Origin: DASSBR01 sp035708085
Lineage (GTDB): Bacteria; Pseudomonadota; Gammaproteobacteria; Natronospirales; DASSBR01
Assembly: GCA_035708085.1 (NCBI GenBank)
Contig: DASSTE010000027.1
Coordinates: forward strand, 1 to 10,832
Length of the DNA: 10,832 bases
Reading direction: 5' to 3'
Part shown: positions 1 through 6,809 of the stretch, one piece after another
Layout: every line of letters begins with the position of its first letter
How positions within the stretch are numbered: the stretch's first letter is position 1
Notes under the pieces: generated by a model
What the model was told of the DNA's origin: nothing
The model's database searches: none
What the model saw: only the letters and a program-made list of their open reading frames with translations
Position numbers and translations under genes: made by a program

Positions 1-1
1 T

Positions 2-205
2 TTCGACCCGGGCGCCCAGGGTCAGCACAAGATCAGTCGCGGGTTTGAGCCGACTACAACGTACTCGGCGCACTGGATCGCCGATCCCGAGTTTCGCGAA
101 GCGATCGCCGACTACCTGTCGCACGAGCGGCCGATGATGGCCGAGTATCGCGACGATGCGCGCGAGCATCTGCCGTTCAAGTCTCCGGAAGGAGCACGAA
201 CATGA
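2..205 (+). CDS. COG3146/DUF482 GNAT-like N-acyltransferase, C-terminal 67 residues (5' end outside window)
   Basis: This is the tail of a gene that begins before the window, read in the frame that opens at base 2 and ending at TGA 203-205. The translated tail carries FDPGAQGQHKISRGFEP followed by TYSAHWIADPEFREAIADYL and ends in EHLPFKSPEGART. This FDPGAQG-HK-RGFEP...HWI pattern is the hallmark C-terminus of the COG3146 family (Pfam FemAB_like/DUF482), a predicted GNAT-fold N-acyltransferase of unknown substrate. The stop overlaps the aat start in an ATGA junction, so the two genes are very likely co-transcribed and translationally coupled. The family assignment rests on remembered motif similarity and the catalytic half is not visible, so only the family, not the reaction, can be stated. 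Confidence 0.85.
   Translation, partial: FDPGAQGQHKISRGFEPTTTYSAHWIADPEFREAIADYLSHERPMMAEYRDDAREHLPFKSPEGART
187..194 (+). promoter_or_regulatory. Strong Shine-Dalgarno site of aat
   Basis: GGAAGGAG lies 7 bases before ATG 202, inside the last codons of the upstream gene. It fixes the aat start and fits translational coupling at the ATGA overlap. Confidence 0.75.
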
Positions 206-882
206 CCGGATTTAGTCTGTACTGGATAGATGAGCGGGATGCGCCGAATACTTTCCCGCCGGTCGAGCGCGCCTTGCGGAATCCGAACGGCCTGCTGGCC
301 GCCGGCGGCGATCTGTCGATCGCGCGTCTGCTGGCCGCATACCGCCGCGGCATTTTCCCCTGGTACGAGGACGGCCAGCCGATTCTGTGGTGGTCGCCCG
401 ATCCGCGGATGGTGCTGTTTCCCAACGAGTTGCACGTGTCTCACACCCTGCGCAAGACGTTGCGGCGCAACGTATTTGAAGTCACCGTCGATCGCGCCTT
501 CGCGGATGTTATTCACGCCTGCGCGGCGCCGCGCGGCGATCAGGGTACCTGGCTTACGGATGACATGAAGCAGGCCTATCTGCGCCTGCATCGTGTCGGG
601 TACGCGCATTCGTTCGAGGCGTGGCGCGGCGGCCGGCTGGCCGGCGGTTTGTACGGGATCGAGCTGGGGCGCGTTTTTTTCGGCGAATCGATGTTCAGCC
701 GCGAAAGCGACGCGTCCAAGGTCGCCCTCGTCCATTTGTGCCGGCGCGACTACGACCTGATCGACTGCCAGGTCGAGTCGCGGCATCTGGCCCGGCTGGG
801 CGCGCGGCCGATTCCGCGGCGGCAGTTTCTGGAGCGTCTCGACGCTGGCTGCGCCGACGCATACAATGAAACCGTTATCTGA
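202..882 (+). CDS. aat: Leucyl/phenylalanyl-tRNA--protein transferase
   Basis: Cytosolic enzyme that transfers Leu or Phe from its aminoacyl-tRNA to proteins with N-terminal Arg or Lys, creating an N-degron for ClpS/ClpAP. The 226-residue product shows the family motifs in order: GGDLS (35-39), GIFPWY (50-55), WWSPDPR (63-69), TWLT (116-119), GGLYGIELGRVFFGESMF (148-165) and DCQ (188-190). E162 and Q190 line up with E. coli E156 and Q188, the residues implicated in catalysis. The spacing between them is 28 residues instead of 32 in E. coli, so four residues are missing from the helix before LIDCQ. The start is ATG 202, chosen for its strong ribosome binding site and ATGA overlap. bpt follows 15 bases downstream. 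Identity is secure; activity of the shortened variant is untested. Confidence 0.96.
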   Translation: MTGFSLYWIDERDAPNTFPPVERALRNPNGLLAAGGDLSIARLLAAYRRGIFPWYEDGQPILWWSPDPRMVLFPNELHVSHTLRKTLRRNVFEVTVDRAFADVIHACAAPRGDQGTWLTDDMKQAYLRLHRVGYAHSFEAWRGGRLAGGLYGIELGRVFFGESMFSRESDASKVALVHLCRRDYDLIDCQVESRHLARLGARPIPRRQFLERLDAGCADAYNETVI

Positions 883-897
883 ACAGTCGAAAAAATC

Positions 898-1611
898 ATG
901 GCCGCACGCGCGCTGGACAAATGGAACTTGTACCTGTCGCCGGAACACCCGTGTCACTACCTGCGGGGCCGGCGGGCGCGCATTGTCGTGCTCGATGACG
1001 AGGCGCCGCTGGAAAAGCGCATGTTTTCGTATTTCAGCGCGCGCGGCTTCCGGCGCAGCGGCAGCTATTTGTATCGGCCGGCCTGCTCGGGCTGTCGAGC
1101 CTGCCAGTCGTTGCGCATTCCGGTCAACGACTTCCGCCCCGACCGCAGCCAGCGCCGAACGCTGAAGCGCAATGCGGATCTGCGTGTCCGCGCGCTCGCG
1201 CCGTGCTTCGACGAGGAACATTACATACTTTTCCGGCGCTACATCGAAAGCCGGCATCGCGACGGCGGCATGGAAGATACCAGTCGCGATGCGTACATGA
1301 GTTTTCTCGATGGCGGCTGGACGGATACGTTATTCTACGAATTCCGCGATGGCCACCGGTTGCTGGCGGTGGCGGTGGCGGATCGGCTCGCGGATGGATT
1401 GTCCGCCGTCTACACCTTCTTCGAACCCGGCGAAGCGGACCGTGGTCTTGGCAATTATGCGATACTGACGGAAATCGACGCGGCGCGCCGCGACGGTCTT
1501 TCCTGGTTGTACCTGGGTTACTGGGTCGGCGAATCCGAGAAAATGCATTACAAGAACCGCTTTCGGCCACACGAAATATTGACGGCCGACGGCTGGCGAC
1601 TGGTTTCCTGA
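898..1611 (+). CDS. bpt: Aspartate/glutamate leucyltransferase (Bpt, R-transferase family)
   Basis: Transfers Leu from Leu-tRNA to proteins with N-terminal Asp or Glu, the second bacterial route to an N-degron; older annotations call it arginyl-tRNA-protein transferase (ate). The 237-residue protein is close to the usual bacterial length. The N-terminal R-transferase domain contains HPCHYL (18-22) and YRPACSGCRACQSLRIPV (59-76), giving the conserved cysteines C19, C63, C66 and C69. The C-terminal domain carries GMEDTSRDAY, AVYTFFEP, GLGNYAIL and YLGYWVGESEKMHYKNRFRP, all diagnostic of the family. It starts 15 bases after aat with no clear Shine-Dalgarno sequence, so it probably depends on read-through of the aat transcript. 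The Bpt rather than arginyl specificity is inferred from family knowledge of bacterial members. Confidence 0.95.
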   Translation: MAARALDKWNLYLSPEHPCHYLRGRRARIVVLDDEAPLEKRMFSYFSARGFRRSGSYLYRPACSGCRACQSLRIPVNDFRPDRSQRRTLKRNADLRVRALAPCFDEEHYILFRRYIESRHRDGGMEDTSRDAYMSFLDGGWTDTLFYEFRDGHRLLAVAVADRLADGLSAVYTFFEPGEADRGLGNYAILTEIDAARRDGLSWLYLGYWVGESEKMHYKNRFRPHEILTADGWRLVS

Positions 1612-1614
1612 TCC

Positions 1615-1643
1615 TTGTATTGGCCCCGCGCATGCGGCAAAAT
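1615..1643 (+). promoter_or_regulatory. Possible infA promoter
   Basis: TTGTAT (1615-1620) and CAAAAT (1638-1643) are separated by 17 bases and would start a transcript about 34 bases before the infA ATG. Both boxes are weak matches to sigma-70 consensus, so this is tentative; infA may also be read from the bpt transcript. Confidence 0.25.
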
Positions 1644-1683
1644 CGGCCGCTTCCCGCTGGTGCCGCTGTAGTTAAAAGTAGTT

Positions 1684-1902
1684 ATGCCTAAAGAAGACCA
1701 TATTCAAATGGAAGGCAAGGTCGTTGAAACCTTGCCCAACACCACCTTTCGCGTGGAACTGGAAAACGGCCACGTAGTCACCGCGCATATCTCCGGGCGT
1801 ATGCGCAAGCATTACATCCGGATTCTGACCGGCGATACCGTGACCGTCGAACTGACTCCGTACGATCTGACGAAGGGCCGCATCGTTTATCGCGGAAGAT
1901 AA
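1684..1902 (+). CDS. infA: Translation initiation factor IF-1
   Basis: The 72-residue product is the exact usual size of bacterial IF-1, an S1/OB-fold protein that binds the A-site of the 30S subunit during initiation. Characteristic sequence runs from MPKEDHIQMEGKVVETLPN through FRVELENGHVV, AHISGRMRKHYIRIL, GDTVTVELTPYDLTKGRI to the terminal YRGR. The start is ATG 1684; only a weak purine stretch (AAAAGTAG) precedes it. It lies 72 bases after bpt. In other gammaproteobacteria infA sits between bpt/aat and the convergent clpA. Here the copy is intact, but about 2.1 kb of accessory DNA separates it from clpA. No hairpin terminator is visible between infA and the next fragment. Confidence 0.97.
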   Translation: MPKEDHIQMEGKVVETLPNTTFRVELENGHVVTAHISGRMRKHYIRILTGDTVTVELTPYDLTKGRIVYRGR

Positions 1903-1916
1903 ACGACAATTCATGG

Positions 1917-2081
1917 ATGCCGCGCGAAAATTTCAATGACCTGCTCGCATTCATAGCGGTCGCGCGCGAGCGCAGCTTTACCCGTGCCGCCGCGCAAATC
2001 GGCGTATCCCAATCCGCACTAAGTCATACCATCGGTTCGCTCGAGTCGCGACTCGGCGTCCGGCTGCTGACCCGCACGACG
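1917..2081 (+). pseudogene. LysR-type regulator, N-terminal helix-turn-helix fragment
   Basis: The first 55 codons encode a typical LysR winged-helix domain: FNDLLAFIAVARERSFTRAA, then the recognition helix region GVSQSALSHTIGSLESRLGV and RLLTRTT. A complete LysR protein has about 300 residues with an effector domain. Here homology stops right after RTT, where the family normally continues with R-x-V/L-x-x-T-x-A-G. The open frame goes on to TGA 2166-2168, but residues 56-83 are an Ala-rich stretch that does not belong to the family. From about 2110 the DNA encodes the end of an aldo/keto reductase in another frame. I infer that a deletion joined two genes. No good ribosome binding site precedes ATG 1917. 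A short DNA-binding peptide could in principle still be made, but decay is more likely. Confidence 0.8.
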
Positions 2082-2109
2082 TTCCGACTTATGGCGGCAC
2101 GCATGCCTG

Positions 2110-2398
2110 GTGGTTCGAAAGTCGCCGCAGCTGCAGCAGCAGATCGAGAGGCTGCGCCCGCAGCTTGAAGCCTATGAAGCGCTGTGCGACGAGTTAGGTG
2201 AGGCACCCTCAGTCGTGGCACTCAGCTGGCTGCTCCACAACCCGATTGTTACTGCGGCGATCAGTGGGCCACCCACGGTCGAGCAGTTGCGCCAGAATCT
2301 GAAGGCACCGTCGTTGACGCTCTCGAATGAGACGCTGTTGCGGCGGGACGTGATATGGCCCGGACCAGGCGGAGGCGCCGGAAGCCTATGCCTGGTAA
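2110..2398 (+). pseudogene. Aldo/keto reductase, C-terminal fragment with terminal frameshift
   Basis: From about 2110 the frame encodes the C-terminal end of an aldo/keto reductase: IERLRPQLEAYEALCDELGE, VVALSWLLHNPIVTAAISGP, VEQLRQNLKAPSLTLSNETL and DVIWPGPGG. Members of this subfamily normally end in GPGGEAPxAYAW. Here EAPEAYAW followed by TAA (2396-2398) is encoded in a different frame starting at 2372, so a small indel, most simply loss of two bases near 2368-2376, has broken the last codons. The N-terminal catalytic barrel, with its Asp-Tyr-Lys-His active site, is absent. It is fused upstream to a LysR fragment in another frame. An open frame from GTG 2110 runs to 2574 into the cupin gene, but its tail after the frameshift is unrelated. 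This is a non-functional remnant, probably of the gene once adjacent to the cupin and dehydrogenase. Confidence 0.82.
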
Positions 2399-2427
2399 AT
2401 CATTCTGAACAACCTTATTCATCAGAC

Positions 2428-2433
2428 GAGGAA
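2428..2433 (+). promoter_or_regulatory. Shine-Dalgarno site supporting the GTG start of the cupin gene
   Basis: GAGGAA lies 7 bases before GTG 2441, the codon that gives the family-typical N-terminus MEIKRNGSQ. Confidence 0.65.
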
Positions 2434-2440
2434 TATATCA

Positions 2441-2854
2441 GTGGAAATCAAACGAAACGGTTCGCAACCGTCCCGCCCGGGGCCGGCGGAATATTTCACC
2501 GGCGCCGTCCGCATCGACCCGCTATTCCAGTCACCGGGATCCGCAAATTTCAGCGGCGCGAGCGTCACCTTTGAGCCGGGCGCGCGATCCGCATGGCATA
2601 GGCATCCTTGCGGACAGACATTGATCGTGACCTCCGGCCTCGGCTGGACACAATGCGAGGGCGAGCCGAAACAGGAGATTCGTCCCGGCGACGTCGTCAC
2701 CTGCCCGCCCGGCAAGAAGCATTGGCACGGCGCGACAGACCAGACCGCGGTGACGCACATCGCGATCCAGCAAGCAGACGCCGATGGCAACGTCGTTGAA
2801 TGGCTGGAACAAGTCGGCGACGACGAATATCACTCCGCCCTGTCATCGACGTAA
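2441..2854 (+). CDS. Single-domain cupin, (R)-hydroxynitrile lyase-like
   Basis: A 137-residue single-domain cupin starting at GTG 2441. Cupin motif 1 is WHRHPCGQTLIVTSGLG (from residue 52) and motif 2 is GDVVTCPPGKKHWHG (83-97). The presumed metal ligands are H53, H55, Q59 and H94, with H96 nearby; Gln replaces the usual Glu of motif 1. From memory these positions, together with A40, V42 and Q110, match the manganese cupin (R)-hydroxynitrile lyase of Granulicella tundricola, which reversibly splits cyanohydrins into aldehyde and HCN. Homologues are often annotated simply as cupin or carboxymuconolactone-decarboxylase-associated protein, and the natural substrate of most is unknown. There is no signal peptide. 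The dehydrogenase gene begins 15 bases downstream, suggesting one transcript and possibly linked aldehyde/alcohol chemistry. Cupin assignment is firm; the lyase activity is inference. Confidence 0.88.
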   Translation: MEIKRNGSQPSRPGPAEYFTGAVRIDPLFQSPGSANFSGASVTFEPGARSAWHRHPCGQTLIVTSGLGWTQCEGEPKQEIRPGDVVTCPPGKKHWHGATDQTAVTHIAIQQADADGNVVEWLEQVGDDEYHSALSST

Positions 2855-2869
2855 AGCCGAGGAACGAAC

Positions 2870-3910
2870 ATGAAGACTCTCGGATATGCCGCCGAAAATG
2901 CCGGCGCGCCCCTCGCACCGTTTACATTCGAACGCCGCGCGCTGCGCGACGATGATGTCGCGATGGAAATTCTCTACTGCGGCATCTGCCACTCCGACCT
3001 GCACCAGGCGCATAACGACTGGGGCGCCGCGACCTATCCGCTCGTGCCGGGCCACGAAATTATCGGCCGCGTCACCGACGTGGGCAGCGATGTTAGCCGC
3101 TTCAAAGTTGGCGACGCGGTCGCGGTAGGCTGCATGGTCGATTCCTGCCAGCGCTGCGACCAGTGCCGGAATGGCGAAGAACAGTATTGCCGGGAAGGCA
3201 TGACGCCGACTTATGGCGGCCATGACCGCATCACCGGCGACACGACCTATGGCGGCTATTCGAAGCACATCGTGGTGCGCGATAAATTCGTTCTCGCGGT
3301 GCCGGACGGGCTCGATCTCGCTCGCGCCGCGCCGCTGCTGTGCGCGGGCATTACCACCTACTCGCCGCTACGTGCCTGGGGCGTGGGACCGGATAGCCGG
3401 GTCGGCGTTGTCGGCCTGGGCGGCCTCGGACATATGGCGGTGAAGCTGGCGGCCGGCATGGGCGCCCGCGTGACGGTCATCAGCCGATCGGATGCCAAGG
3501 CGACCGATGCGAAGGCGCTGGGGGCCGATGGGTTTCTCGTTTCCACCGACGAGGAAGCCATGAAGAAGGCGCGCTCCGGATTCGACCTGATCATCGACAC
3601 GGTACCCGTCCGGCACGATGTTGCGTCGTACATGCCGCTGCTCGATGTCGACGGCACGCTGGTGATCGTCGGCCATATCGGCCCGATCGACGAGCAGCTC
3701 ACTGCGCCGATGGTGCGCGGCCGGCGGAAACTCACGGGTTCGTTAATTGGCGGAATTGCCGAGACGCAGGAAGTGCTCGACTTCTGCGCCGCGAACGATA
3801 TTGTGCCCGACTGCGAGATGATTCGGATCGACCAGATCAACGAGGCGTTTGAGCGGATGAAGCGTGGAGACGTGCGCTACCGTTTTGTCATCGATATGGC
3901 GTCGCTGTAA
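2870..3910 (+). CDS. Zinc-dependent NAD(P) alcohol dehydrogenase (YahK/cinnamyl-alcohol dehydrogenase type)
   Basis: A 346-residue medium-chain dehydrogenase/reductase, probably reducing aldehydes to alcohols in the cytosol. The catalytic zinc site is GICHSD (C40), PGHE (H62, E63) and C158 in LLCAGITTYSPL; the structural zinc site is C93, C96, C99 and C107. The Rossmann motif GLGGLG is at 182-187. The second strand ends VISRSD rather than in an acidic residue, which favours NADP(H) over NAD(H). Length and motif order match the YahK/AdhC-like cinnamyl alcohol dehydrogenase branch. The start is ATG 2870 with GAGGAA 5 bases upstream; the cupin gene ends 15 bases before it, so the two likely form an operon. 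The substrate is not deducible. It is intact, unlike the neighbouring aldo/keto reductase remnant, and it converges on clpA. Confidence 0.92.
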   Translation: MKTLGYAAENAGAPLAPFTFERRALRDDDVAMEILYCGICHSDLHQAHNDWGAATYPLVPGHEIIGRVTDVGSDVSRFKVGDAVAVGCMVDSCQRCDQCRNGEEQYCREGMTPTYGGHDRITGDTTYGGYSKHIVVRDKFVLAVPDGLDLARAAPLLCAGITTYSPLRAWGVGPDSRVGVVGLGGLGHMAVKLAAGMGARVTVISRSDAKATDAKALGADGFLVSTDEEAMKKARSGFDLIIDTVPVRHDVASYMPLLDVDGTLVIVGHIGPIDEQLTAPMVRGRRKLTGSLIGGIAETQEVLDFCAANDIVPDCEMIRIDQINEAFERMKRGDVRYRFVIDMASL

Positions 3911-3928
3911 ATCGGCTGTGCTCTTGCT

Positions 3929-3949
3929 CCTTCTCCCTCAGGGAGAAGG
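3929..3949 (+). terminator. Palindromic hairpin, likely end of the cupin-dehydrogenase transcript
   Basis: Arms CCTTCTCCCT (3929-3938) and AGGGAGAAGG (3940-3949) pair perfectly around a single central base, 18 bases after the dehydrogenase stop. No clear T-run follows, so it may act as a transcript-protecting or Rho-assisted hairpin rather than a classic intrinsic terminator. Confidence 0.45.
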
Positions 3950-3986
3950 CTGGGATTGAGGGGAACTTAATTAACACCCCGCACCC

Positions 3987-4011
3987 TACCCTCTCCCTGA
4001 GGGAGAGGGTA
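3987..4011 (-). terminator. Palindromic hairpin, likely end of the clpSA transcript
   Basis: Arms TACCCTCTCCCT (3987-3998) and AGGGAGAGGGTA (4000-4011) pair perfectly over 12 bases around a central G, 11 bases beyond the clpA stop. It is the right-hand unit of the inverted doublet. A T-run is lacking, so termination strength is uncertain. Confidence 0.45.
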
Positions 4012-4022
4012 AGAGGATTGTC

Positions 4023-6296
<2,274 letters not shown>

Positions 6297-6301
6297 GGCT
6301 T

Positions 6302-6619
6302 TCAGGCCTCCTCCATTGTGCACAACAGCGGATGCTGGTGCTTGCGCGCGTATTCGCTCACCTGCGCGACTTTGGTTTCGGCGATCTCGTAACTGAACAC
6401 CCCGCACACGCCCTTGCCGCGCGTATGCACGTGCAACATGATCTGGGTTGCGCGACTACGGTCGAGGTGGAAAAACTGCTCCAGAACTTCAACGACGAAC
6501 TCCATAGGCGTGTAGTCGTCGTTCAACAACACGACCTTGTAATTCGGCGGCTCTTTTAATCGCGGCTTCGCCTCCTCCAGAACGAGGCCATGGTGGTCTT
6601 GATGACGTTCGTTGCTCAT
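6302..6619 (-). CDS. clpS: ATP-dependent Clp protease adaptor ClpS
   Basis: N-recognin that binds N-terminal Leu, Phe, Tyr or Trp and delivers the substrate to the ClpA N domain. From ATG 6619 the protein is 105 residues (E. coli 106). A flexible N-terminal tail of about 25 residues precedes the core NYKVVLLNDDYTPMEFVVEV. The N-degron pocket residues N33, D34, D35 and H65 correspond to E. coli N34, D35, D36 and H66, and M39 corresponds to the gatekeeper M40. The GKGVCGVFSYEIAETK stretch and C-terminal helix are present. The frame stays open upstream to 6727, but that extension (VYRRLSPNVIRG...) is not family-like. clpS is first in the clpS-clpA operon, and the clpA ribosome binding site lies in its last codons. 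cspD, often upstream of clpS in gammaproteobacteria, is absent. Confidence 0.96.
   Translation of the reverse strand: MSNERHQDHHGLVLEEAKPRLKEPPNYKVVLLNDDYTPMEFVVEVLEQFFHLDRSRATQIMLHVHTRGKGVCGVFSYEIAETKVAQVSEYARKHQHPLLCTMEEA
6307..6314 (-). promoter_or_regulatory. Ribosome binding site of clpA inside the clpS 3' end
   Basis: Read on the minus strand, GGAGGAGG sits within the last clpS codons, ten bases before ATG 6296. It decides the clpA start and implies translational coupling to clpS, whose stop lies between the two. Confidence 0.75.
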
Positions 6620-6809
6620 GGGTTTTATATTAGCCCTCTCATTAAATTCGACAAGGTGGAAGTTCAAAAAATTCCGATTAAACCGGCTTCCGCGGATCAC
6701 ATTTGGCGACAGGCGGCGGTATACCAAAGCCGTGTATAAAAATCAGGCAACGGCGGCCGGACTTGGTATGATAGGGTTTGAGCTATTACACAAGGGTTGA
6801 CGGACAGCA
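6620..6809. promoter_or_regulatory. Divergent regulatory region between clpS and gspC
   Basis: This 190-base non-coding gap is more AT-rich than its surroundings and must hold promoters for clpSA (minus) and gspCDE (plus). On the minus strand TTGAAC (6667-6662) and TTTAAT (6646-6641) are possible -35/-10 boxes, but their spacing of 15 is short and the start point would fall at the putative GAGAGGG ribosome site, so the clpS promoter remains unresolved. Another TTTAAT is at 6682-6677. The gspC-proximal half contains a better candidate promoter and a pair of inverted ATACCAA arms, listed separately. Confidence 0.6.
6764..6772 (+). promoter_or_regulatory. gspC: Candidate extended -10 promoter for gspC
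   Basis: TGGTATGAT matches the extended -10 pattern TGnTATAAT (TG at 6764-6765, TATGAT at 6767-6772). The -35 region at 17-base spacing is poor (CAGGCA, 6744-6749), which is common for extended -10 promoters. Transcription would begin near 6779, about 31 bases before the gspC start codon. Confidence 0.4.

Larger units (their letters stand above)
3921..4015. repeat. Inverted pair of REP-like palindromic elements
   Basis: The gap between the two convergent genes is nearly filled by a 95-base imperfect inverted repeat centred on TTAATTAA (3967-3974). Each half has the same order: CTCTT, a perfect GA-rich palindrome of the type CCCTCTCCCTCAGGGAGAGGG, then GGG(A)TG and GAGGGG/CGGGG. The right half is the reverse complement of the left with a few changes. 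Such doublets resemble the REP/BIME or REPIN elements dispersed in many proteobacterial genomes; copy number elsewhere in this genome cannot be seen from here. Confidence 0.75.

Noticed and set aside
112..1257. Minus-strand open frame of 381 codons opposite aat and bpt
   Set aside because: It spans two well-supported plus-strand genes and their junction, and its product resembles no known family.
1634..1650. GCGGC/GCCGC stem upstream of infA as a terminator or riboregulator
   Set aside because: The stem is only five base pairs, has no T-run, and such pairs are expected by chance at this GC content.
1903..2440. A tRNA-Ser or integrase attachment site at the infA side of the accessory block
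   Set aside because: I looked for a tRNA-like cloverleaf and duplicated end sequences and saw neither; the stretch is accounted for by the two gene fragments.
1917..2574. A single functional LysR-aldo/keto reductase fusion protein
   Set aside because: The two homologous parts are in different frames with a stop at 2166-2168, and the reductase tail is itself frameshifted, so no continuous fusion is encoded.
3967..3974. TTAATTAA as a transposon target-site duplication
   Set aside because: It occurs once, at the centre of the inverted repeat doublet, not as direct repeats flanking an element.
6297..6407. Extended N-terminus for ClpA starting at 6407
   Set aside because: It would overlap clpS out of frame by about 100 bases; the family N-terminus, the usual length and a strong ribosome site all support 6296.
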